From assembly GCA_036346255.1 (NCBI GenBank), contig CM070633.1, forward strand, positions 13,020,001 through 13,084,000: 64,000 nucleotides of DNA. Direction: 5' to 3'. The stretch is from Ampelocalamus luodianensis (Eukaryota > Streptophyta > Magnoliopsida > Poales > Poaceae). The notes beneath the pieces are model-generated. The model was not told where the DNA came from. It saw only the letters and a list, made by a program, of their open reading frames with translations, and ran no database searches. This document shows positions 55,041-64,000 of the stretch, in pieces. Position numbers and translations under genes: made by a program. The first letter of the stretch is position 1, and every line of letters starts with the position of its first letter.

Positions 55041-56770
55041 GTACAGCTTTACCCACAAGAGATAATTTGCTTTTAATGTTGGCCAAAGCACACTTCCGAA
55101 GGCGTGTGACTAAGCAATTATCATGAGGCTATTACAATGCAGTGTCTTAATATATTTATGCCCGCTAAGGTTTCGCTACCATTGGACTAACCATCCTCCG
55201 GGAGCCCCCTCTTGCGCCAGGTGGGACTAATGTCTAACCAAAACCCACACATACAACATAGCACAAATAACACTAAGACGCCACAAATTATTTAGCCAAA
55301 TCTGTCCCATTTCAGACATGTGGTGGTACGGTAAGGTGTAGCAAAATACGCTTAAAGACCGGTCCTTAACTGACTTAGGAGTCTTTCCATTAAAACTCTG
55401 GGCCTTAATCCTAACCAGATTAGGCCCGTGCATGAACCTGCACCCACCATCTATCCATCTCGCCCATGTCCAAACCCATTTTATTTTATTTAGAGTAAAA
55501 ACCTCTTTATAAACTTTCGTGGTAAAACAATACCAAGAATCAAATTGAAATTAAGTTGTAAAAGATTTGGCTAAACCTTTCAAAATTTATAAATATGATC
55601 TAAGCATAGATAAGCATATGACAAATTTTACCTAAGGGTGTCAAGGCATTCATATTTAATAATCAAATTGGTCATACCATGGAAGTTGGGATAACTATAT
55701 ACAAAAACAGGACATTCAAACATTTATATAAACATATGCATGTAATAGTAATTTAAAAACAGGAATTAAATAATTTAAAATACTGGGAACAATATGAGCA
55801 ATAGTGTAACTTGCCTTCGTTGAAGTCTTGAAACTCTAAATCGTCAGAAAGATCTAACTCTCCGGAGTCGTCGAGGTCTATACGCGAAAATACGATAAAT
55901 TAACTTCAAATTCAAATAAATTCAAAAAGACAATTCAAATTAACTCCAAATTAAAATATTTTGGTTTATATAGCTAGATTATGATTTTAGACAAATTTTG
56001 CAACTTGAACCACCCAATTTGGAGTTCAGATGCAAAAGATATGAATTTTTGAAGTTTAAACCTATATCTGGAATTTAATTGAATTTCCCGAATTAATTTT
56101 CTACTGGAAAATCTATTTATTGCGCAATGCTGACGTCAGCGAAAGATTTTCGAGATTTAAAGGAATTAAAATAATTCCCTGACAAGTGGGGCCCATGGTG
56201 AGCCGGCTCATGGTGGACTAATTCCACCATGCCGAGGGTGAGCCGGCGCAGTGGGTTGGCCACGCGGACGCTGACCCGGCGTGACACACGGCTCTGGTGC
56301 TGAAGTGGCGCCCACAGGGCAGTGAGGTGGCGCTGAGGTGGCCGAGCCATGTAGGACCGGCGACGGTGGTGCGCGGGTTCCAGACTCGCCAGCGTTTCAC
56401 GCCACGGCGAGTCGAATGGAGGTGCTCAACGTGAAGCTAGCGTGACACTGATCCTAGGGCATTACCTTGCGGCGGAGGAGCGTGAGGGAGTCGCTGGCGA
56501 CGAGCTAAAGAGTGGCGGCGAGGTTCGGTCGTCGAGGAAGTCGGCGATCCCGGGGTCCTTCGTCAAAGTGGATGGTCGTCCCGGCTTCGCGGCGCCGTGG
56601 CGATGTTGATGACGAGGTCGGCGGGGTCGAGGCGTCTACGGTGGCGCCGGAAACGGAGAAGATGCAAAGTTTCACCGCCGGCGAAAACTTCGAATCTAGG
56701 GCGCTAGGAGCGAGGAAGGGGACGGTGGTTGGCGGCGTTGAGGTGTGGTGAAGGAGGCGCTCCCGACGCA

Positions 56771-56783
56771 CCTATTTATAGGG
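56771..56783 (-). promoter_or_regulatory. TATA box of the third chromovirus LTR
   Basis: CCCTATAAATAGG on the minus strand within the GC-rich block is a strong plant core promoter match. Confidence 0.65.
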
Positions 56784-57711
56784 CGCGGGCGCGGCCGAGG
56801 CGGCGTGTACTGCAAGAAGGTCCGTGCGATGACCTCGGCGGATTTACGGGGATTTGGGGCGCCGGATTGGAAGGTGATGGCCATGTCGGGGGCGGAGGGG
56901 ATCAAGGGTTTAAATGCACGCGACGATCTTGGAGATGCGGCCGGATTCGAGCACACATGGAAGGTTTCTAGAAGGCGGCAATGGCGGAGGCGCGGGCGAG
57001 AAAAAGGAAAGCGGAGGAAGACGACGGGGGCACGTCCGATTTTGATCGGACGGTCAAAACAGAACGCGTGAACCGGTAAGTGTAGATTGGGTGCAGCCGT
57101 TGGATTTTAATCCAACGGTCACGATAGATCGAGGTGGTGCGGTGACTAGTAAAGTCACTGGTGCACGTGGGCCATTAGATCTAGATCGGACGATCCCAAT
57201 TGAGTGAGGCATTCGGCCGTCCGAACGTCTCAGTGAGTTCTGGCCGTTGGATTTCGATCCAACGGCTGATAAGGGCTGAGGCGGCGCGAGTGTGAGAGAG
57301 AGGGAGAGGCTGACAGGTGGCCTCTGCTGTCACTGAGAGAGAGAGGAGAGGCGGCGTGGCTGGGCTGGCGCGGACCGTGCGCGCGGGAAAAAGGTCTGGG
57401 CCGAGTGGGTTTCGGCCCAAACACTATTTGAGGGTTTTCTTTTGATTTTCTATTTAATTTAATTCTGGTAATTCAATTAGGCTTTAGAATATAGCAACTT
57501 AAGTCCAAAAATTTTGAGAAAATTCACATAAATTCTCTGAGGCATTTAGGACCTAAATAAAATATTTCCAGCTATTATCTGGTAATAGATTTTGCAAATA
57601 AATTTGTTTGGCTTTAATTTGATTAAATAAAAGCTTTTGAAAATTCCACAAAAATCCACAAAAATAATTAAACTTTATTTTCCACTGAAATTTAAAATTT
57701 GGGCTGTTACA

Positions 57712-57730
57712 AACCTACCCCCTTAAAGGG
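57712..57730 (-). other. Polypurine tract of the third chromovirus
   Basis: CCCTTTAAGGGGGTAGGTT on the minus strand directly precedes the LTR start. Confidence 0.78.
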
Positions 57731-57747
57731 AATCTCGACCTCGAGAT

Positions 57748-58559
57748 TCAGGCTTGGTTAGCAAAAAGATTAGGGTAGTTGGTCTTGAGTTCTTCTTTCT
57801 CCCATATGGCTTCACTTTGTGGATGGTGACTCCACTGCACCTTGTACGATCTAATGATTCTGCTTCTGGTAACACGTTCTGCGACATCCAGAATCTTAAT
57901 TGGTCGCTCCACATAGGTGAGATCTTCTTGAAGGTCAAAGCTCTCCAGAAGGGTGTGGTCTTCTGGCGCTCGCAGGCATTTCTTTAATTGCGACACGTGG
58001 AAGACATTATGTACTGCGGACAAGGCTTCTGGCAGCTCTAGTTGATAAGCTACCTCTCCATGTTTTGCCAAGATCTTGTATGGCCCGATATATATGGGTG
58101 CAAGTTTACCTTTTGTCTGAAATCTCCTCACACCTCTGAGTGGGGTAACTCTGAGATAGACAAAATCTCCTACCTCAAAGTTTAATTCCCTCCGACGGTT
58201 ATCCGCATAACTCTTTTGTCGGGATTGAGCTACTTTCAGACGCTCCTGTATAGCCTTTACTTTACTTTCAACTTCCTTGATCAACTCAGGCTCCAAGAGC
58301 TGGCGTTCCCCTACCTGATCCCAAAGGAGCGGGGTTCGGCATTTCCTACCATACAAAGCTTCAAAGGGAGCCATCTGCAAACTGGCTTGGTAGCTATTAT
58401 TGTATGAGAACTCTGCATATGGCAGATCCTTGTCCCATCCTTTTCCGAAATCTAAGGCACAGGCTCGAAGCATATCTTCAAGGACTTGATTTGTGCACTC
58501 TGTCTGACCATCGGTCTGGGGATGATATGCCGTACTAAAATTGAGGCGGGTTCCCAAGG
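57748..58559 (-). pseudogene. Third chromovirus integrase, C-terminal part with chromodomain
   Basis: The open frame reads GTRLNFSTAYHPQTDGQ, then CTNQVLEDMLRACALDFGKG, ALYGRKCRTPLLW, PLRGVRRFQTKGKLAPIYIG, LPEALSAVHNVFHVSQLKKC, and ends with the chromodomain-like IIRSYKVQWSHHPQSEAIWE. This stretch of about 270 codons has no stop, making it the best preserved integrase piece in the window. It is separated from its N-terminal part (63232-64000) by the solo LTR at 58560-63226, which split a single codon run inside the core. Confidence 0.92.
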
Positions 58560-61500
58560 TGTGGGGACCCCGGGTTATCTCCGTAAGACCGAGACTAAGC
58601 ATGGTCTTAAGGACATAACTCTGGATCTCCGGTAAATGGATTCCAACTTAACTCAATCTAAATGAGAGGCTTAACTGAAACTAGAGCCCCGACGATCATG
58701 CGCGCCGCTCCTCTGCGAGCGCTACATGATTGTCGGTTCTCCAACCAGTCAAGCACTACACTTAGTGAGTTAAATAGGAAGCCATGAACAGCGAGTATGA
58801 CTTATATTGGCTCCCAAGATCAGCGACCAATATAACCATACTCTCATACAACGTTGATCACATCCATACAACATTCATACATAAATAGTACAAAAGACAT
58901 ACAACATAGTTCCAAGTTTACAACTAATACAAGTGGCCGACCGGCCAAATTAAACAAGTCCATAAAGTAACAGCGGAAGCAAGTAAGTAAACCAAAATGC
59001 CATCAGTGGTATGCCCCATAACCCATCGGCAACCGACTGGGAGTTAAAAGATAGCATACAACTCATCAGTGTCGCCTAAATCGACACCGACAAACCCATC
59101 GGTCTCAATATCTTCCTCACCTGTAAAAGCCAGCAAACATCTGGCTGAGTACAAAAGAATACTCGCAAGTATTACACAAATAAAAATAATTATGCATAAG
59201 GTCATTCAAATGAAGGGCTCATATTGGCTTAATTTGTCGAAAGAGACGCAACACTGAACAACTTACACATACTAGTTTTTCAAGTGCCCTTTCAAAATCA
59301 GATTTGAAGTAGAAGTAAAGCATGTGAACAAGTAATGAATTCAATAACAAATAAATCATACAAAAGGCAAAGTGGCTATCCACTTTGATACAACAACAAG
59401 CATGAACATCCCATTCATGTCGATACCAAGTTATAACCACAATTTTAATTCCAAGTCTAACAATAGCGACCACAAATTTCAAGCGGTCGTCCATAGCAGT
59501 GGACACGGCTATTCGAATAGATTTATACCTGCGAGGGTGTACTACTTACCACACGAGTTGATCGGCCGTAAGCCTCGGATGCCTCAGAATATAGCATACT
59601 TCCTATGGTATGCGGTAGGTAAATCAAGATATGGTCATTTTTAGCAAGAAGATCCCATTAGGCTAAGTCCCTCAACCCAGGGCTCCTAGGAAACACAAGA
59701 CGTTAACGTCTCCATCCTATCGGCCCAAAAGGAACACAGGATTTCTTGGTCCCATGCCCTTACAATTTCACCACCGTGGGACTCAACACAACAAAACCTT
59801 CCCCCTACTTAACCATACGACACCCATATACCGCGTGTGATAGCACGAGTTTTACTTGAATCGCAACAACCCAAAGTTCGGTCCTTAATTGTCCAGACAA
59901 GTCCACCACTTACCCAAAGCTCGTGCACAAAGCATCATCACTAACCAACACTTGTCCAGACCAAAAGCTCATTTAAAATGACAAACTTTAACTCATAAAA
60001 CAGATACGAAGATCTGAAATCAAAGTATATAAAGAAAGTTGTGTTTATCCCATAATTGTCGGGTTATTCCCGACAATCAGACTACCGTTTCTAGACTTGC
60101 ATGGCTAAGCAAACCTGAACAATATAATTTCACACATCCTATCATAAGCATTTCAGTACTGGAATAATTCATGGATAGCCACAATGACAACATAATAGGA
60201 TGTGTCTAACTATTCATCACAAAAATAGCGACATTATGAAAATAGCATGCAAGCAATTATCATTGCACTAACTTAACAAAAACTGGGATCAAATATGATG
60301 CAAAAAGAAAGTTCAAAGGATGCTTGCCTTGCTGGTAGAGTAATTGTTCACTCTCGGTGGCGTAGGAATCAATATCAATAGGCTCGGAATCTATATAAGT
60401 ACAACACCGAATAAACATCGAGAAATACTCCAAAAATCAAGATGCTCAAAAATGCATGATTTTTCTACAGTAGCTAAGTCATGATTTTAGATGATTTTTG
60501 GGGAAAGAATTATTTTATTTTGATTTAGTATATGAAAGTTATGATGGTTTGAATTTCGGTTTTCGATATGTCCTCTTTAAGTAATTTAATTATGAGGTGA
60601 AAATTTGTAGGGTAGTGGTGAGCATAAGGATTTCTTGGATAAATAGGCAATATTATTACAAGTTCAAAACAGTTGAGTTTGCTCCAATTGGAGTTTTCGT
60701 GATTTAGTTATTGATTTCTAAAGTTATCAGCATTAATAGTGTAAAAACAATGCCCTTTAGGATCATTTTCCTCAAACTATAGTTTCTGTGAGAGAGGTAA
60801 GTTTGAAACCACTTTTATAATTAAGTTTATTTGAAATAGAAATTATCAAAACTGATTTCACTGTTTTTGGAGTTTGCAAGAATTACTTATGAATTTTTAA
60901 AGTTATCAGCCTTTTTCTATTGTAAAAATAATAGTGTTTATAGCTCATTTTCCAAGTTAATGCTCTCTGCTACAGAGACATGTTTGAAACCAATTTTAAT
61001 ATAAAGTTCATTCAAAATGAAAATTTTCAGAAGTGGTTTCATTGCTTTTGGGGTTAGAATGAATTTGTTATGCATTTTAGAAGTTAATACCAATTTTCAG
61101 TGTGCAAATTAATAGATTTCGAATTTTCCTAACGTATTTCATACTTTTCTCACCGAACCACGCGCTAGCCGCAGTAGCTGACGCGCGGGATCGGAAACAG
61201 TGCCATTTTCTATTTAACAACAGGTTTAATAAATCGAACTGACATGGGGGTCCCGTCCGTCAGAGACTCGGTCCACGGGACTTGGTCTACCGACGCACGC
61301 ACACGGTGCACGGGCTTAAAGCCTAGGGCCCACATGTCATCCACTGTGGCTTTAACCTCAACGTTCCTTTTACTATGTGTGGGGCCCATGTGTAAGTGAA
61401 ACATTAGACCGGCTAAGACATCATTTAATGACTAACTCATCATTAGCTATTTAAAGATCGAATCATGGTCCTAATGACCTTGCTACTGATGTCTTGGACA

Positions 61501-63226
61501 GCCCGACACGCCGTTCGCTTGTTCGTGGCTCGCCGGCGATTCCGGCCACGACGGCCCCAGCCAAGGGCATGTACAGATGCAAATAGTAATGCGCTCCTAA
61601 AAGGAGTAGCCTCGATGGCTGAGCCGGCCTGTACCGACGGCTAGCCGGAGTTGAGCGGCGGCGCTCAATACGGCAAACACGAACACAACAATGTGTTGCT
61701 CCACAGCGGCATTCAAGCGGGTGCCCAGGTCCTAGGGGCTAAATGGAAGCTACCTGAGCGGGAGAAGGTGATCGAGGAAGCCTGGAGTTAGCTGGAGCTT
61801 GGTCGGTGCCGGAGAAGAAGGCGGCGGCAACACGGTTTCGCATGGAGAAGTGACCCTGAGCAAAACCAACACAAGTGAGTGGTTGGAGCAGCTCCAGGAC
61901 CATACTAGGGTGCTACAAGCAGAAAGAATCCGCCAATGGCTTACCGGATCAAGGTGGGAGGTGAAGGTTGCTTCACGGCCGGAAATGGTGCAAACTTCGA
62001 TTCAACAAGATCCTGTCGTGCATTACCAAAATTAGTTTAGGAGTTTTTCTCAGTGGCCTAAAACACGTGAGGTGACGCGCAAAGTTGAGGATAATACCTC
62101 CCGGACACGAAGAAGGCACGAAGGTGTCCTCGGGTGCGCGCTCTCGACATGAGCTAGAGCACGAAAATGAACCGGAGGCTACAAGCAAGGACAAGATCTG
62201 AGATTAGCAAAAATGGAGAAGGCATTGAAGACAGAAGAGAGGGAAAACACCCGGTGGAAGCTTACCCAAGCGAGGAGCACAGGCGAGCTTCCTTCTTCTC
62301 GGTCAACAGAGAAGAAGTGAGGGAGAAGGAAGGGTGCCAAGGGGTAATATGGCTAGAGAGATGTTGGAGTGGGTGCGGTGTGCAGCGGAGAAACCCGAGG
62401 ATAGGCCAACAGACGCGGTGGAGTGACAGGGGCTCAGCGCGTAGCGACCGCGTGGCGAGGAAGCCCTGCACGAGCGCCTGCCCGAGGAAGAAGAAAGGCC
62501 TAACAGGCAGGCCCGTTATGCCAGCGACTCAAGGCGCGGGGGTAAGCCGGCGTTGCGTGGCTCAATGTGGACTGTTAGATCTGGATCTGATGGATGAGAT
62601 CTCAAGTGTTGTTTTGAACTACCCTCAAGATGGTGAAATCTGGACCGTTGATTTCCGATCCGAAGGCCTGCATGTCGCGGTGCAATTAGGCGGTTGGGCT
62701 GAGCCGGCTCGCCGAGTCGGGCTCGAGCCTGAGGAACAGTACCGGTCGATTTGGGTTTAGGGTTTTGACTGAGAATTAAAATAGTTTCTCCAGTTTGACC
62801 AGAGGCTTAAAAATAGAAATAAAAATCCTAAAATCATGAAATAATTTTTGGGGGTTCCTGGGATAGCCTAGTGTCCATAAAAATTATTGAACCCTACTGT
62901 TCATGATATAAAGGGTATAATTTAAATTCAAACATAATGTTGGTTTTTAAATTGTGTTTGAATTTGCATAGGGTTCAAACCAGTCCCAAACATTTGGGAA
63001 AAATTATTTTAATTCATGATAATTAATATAGTATTTGAATAAATTATTTCCAGAGGATCTTTAGTAGCATTTATTTCAGTTTTTAGTTTGGAGTTCAATT
63101 CAAAGTGTATGTTTCATGTGTATTTTGAGATTTTCCAAGTACAATATTTAAATAAAAAAAGTCTCAAAACATGATGCATGCTAATGAGATGCATAATAAC
63201 CTCTTTATTAATTTGGGGATGTGACA
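58560..63226 (-). mobile_element. Solo LTR of the giant-LTR gypsy family, 4.7 kb, in an integrase gene
   Basis: On the plus strand it runs TGTGGGGACCCCGGG ... GGGGATGTGACA and is flanked by CAAGG on both sides (58555-58559 and 63227-63231). It is homologous in reverse to 10099-15797. Removing it and one CAAGG rejoins the integrase frame (GTRLNFSTAY continues from the part beyond 63232). It has no internal genes. The 197-codon frame at 62167-62760 lies in the GC-rich LTR block and shows no domain. Confidence 0.93.
59489..59538 (-). repeat. Conserved LTR hairpin block, copy 8
   Basis: Read on the minus strand: CCTCGCAGG stem, CTATTCGAATAG palindrome, GTCC...GGAC stem. Confidence 0.82.
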
Positions 63227-63231
63227 CAAGG

Positions 63232-64000
63232 CTTCATGTAGGCTTTTCCAGAACCGAGAAGTGAACTAAGAACCTCTGTTGGACACAATCTTCTTGGGTA
63301 CTCCGTGTAGGCAGACGATCCTGGCCATGTACAACTCTGCTAGCTTGCTGCTCTGGTAGGTGGTCTTGACAGGAATAAAGTGGGCCACTTTAGTTAATCG
63401 ATCAATTACTACCCAGATGGAGTCATATCCCGATTGGGTCCTAGGGAGTCCGGTCATGAAATCCATACCAACTTCTTCCCACTTCCACTCGGGAGTTGGT
63501 AATGGCTGCAACAGACCAGCGGGTCTTTGATGCTCTACCTTGACTCTTTAACAGACATCACAACGAGCGACGAAATCAACAATTTCGCGCTTCATGCTGA
63601 CCCACCAATATTTTTCTTTTAGGTCCTGATACATTTTGGTGCTACCAGGATGGATGGAGTATGGTGATTCATGAGCTTCTTTCAGAATTGATTCCTTTAT
63701 CTCCTGCTGATTGGGTACACAAATGCGGTCTCCAAACCATACTGTTCCTTGCTCATCCTCGGAGAAACCTGGGGCTTTGCCTCTTCTCATATTCTTCTTG
63801 ATTTCTTGGATGTCTTCATCTTCTAACTGTTTTGTTCTGATCTGATCCTGAAGAGTCGGTTGAACCTCCAAAGCATTTAAGCAACCTTGGTTGACAATCT
63901 CCAGATTCAGGTGCTTCAGTTCCTCATACAGCTCTGGCTGATTTTGTTGTACCATGATGGTGTTGCCATACGCCTTCCTGCTCAGGGCATCTGCTACCAC
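63232..64000 (-). pseudogene. Third chromovirus, end of RNase H and N-terminal integrase
   Basis: The frame enters at the window edge with VADALSRKAYGN (RNase H end), then the HHCC zinc finger (HEAHESPYSIHPGSTKMYQD, KREIVDFVARCDVC) and the core with WVVIDRLTKVAHFIPVKT and KKIVSNRGS. Stops occur near 63548 and 63266, both close to positions where the family has Gln. In the second catalytic motif the usual SDRG is SNRG, so the catalytic Asp itself is replaced by Asn. The rest of this element lies beyond 64000. Confidence 0.92.

Larger units (their letters stand above)
54346..57711 (-). mobile_element. 3' LTR of a third chromovirus, about 3.4 kb
   Basis: On the minus strand it starts TGTAACAGCCCAAATTTT at 57711, next to the polypurine tract, and is taken to end ...TCTCGGGTTCGACA at 54346. 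It holds a GC-rich block (about 56110-57400) with a TATA box, and the hairpin block (54990-55040). The left border rests on the TG...CA rule; an alternative end lies within about 70 bp. ORFs in the GC-rich part lack domains. Confidence 0.75.

Noticed and set aside
62167..62760. A 197-codon ORF, the longest plus-strand frame near the right end.
   Set aside because: It is antisense to the LTR transcript direction and inside the solo LTR at 58560-63226, with no recognised motif.

Overview
The window reads as plant nuclear DNA from a grass (Poaceae). The evidence is the kind of repeats present: a BARE/Angela-like Ty1/copia element, several Ty3/gypsy chromoviruses with LTRs of about 3-5 kb, Stowaway, hAT and Mutator-like elements, and one spliced plant housekeeping gene. 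No species is claimed. Almost all of the 64 kb is nested transposable-element sequence. I see one apparently intact host gene, and no CRISPR array, rRNA or tRNA gene.

Layout. 1-4006: 3' part of a degraded copia element and its 3' LTR, sitting in a gypsy LTR (4007-5221) that itself sits in the integrase of a second gypsy element (5222-8985). 8986-15963: an old minus-strand LTR broken by an 844-bp fold-back Mutator-like element (9-bp target duplication) and by a 5.7-kb solo LTR (5-bp duplication). 15964-19975: eroded LTR sequence with a Stowaway MITE and a 941-bp hAT element (8-bp duplication). 19975-26000: the gene for the coatomer zeta subunit on the minus strand, six coding exons, about 182 residues. 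Its second intron carries a 1.0-kb solo LTR, a 123-bp hAT MITE and a 0.9-kb palindromic element. 26205-27669: a 5'-truncated LINE.

28173-36221: an 8.05-kb Mutator-like element with 9-bp target duplications and TIRs of about 270 bp. It carries a broken MULE transposase, a plant-mobile-domain gene on the same strand and a GRF-type zinc-finger fragment on the opposite strand. Its TIRs hold repeated ATGA(G/C)TCAT palindromes. 36239-39478: a 553-bp MULE-like element, a gypsy remnant and a 1566-bp hAT element. 39479-53360: a minus-strand Tekay/Del-type chromovirus in the arrangement LTR-internal-LTR-internal. 53361-64000: an inverted partial LTR of that same family, then the 3' LTR and integrase of another chromovirus, split by a 4.7-kb solo LTR (duplication CAAGG).

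The host gene should work in COPI vesicle transport; the rest is a record of insertion and decay. The most interesting items are an LTR block of covarying hairpins seen eight times in different LTR families, the MULE with PMD cargo and bZIP-like palindromes in its TIRs, and the long palindrome inside the coatomer gene's intron, which should be transcribed as a hairpin.
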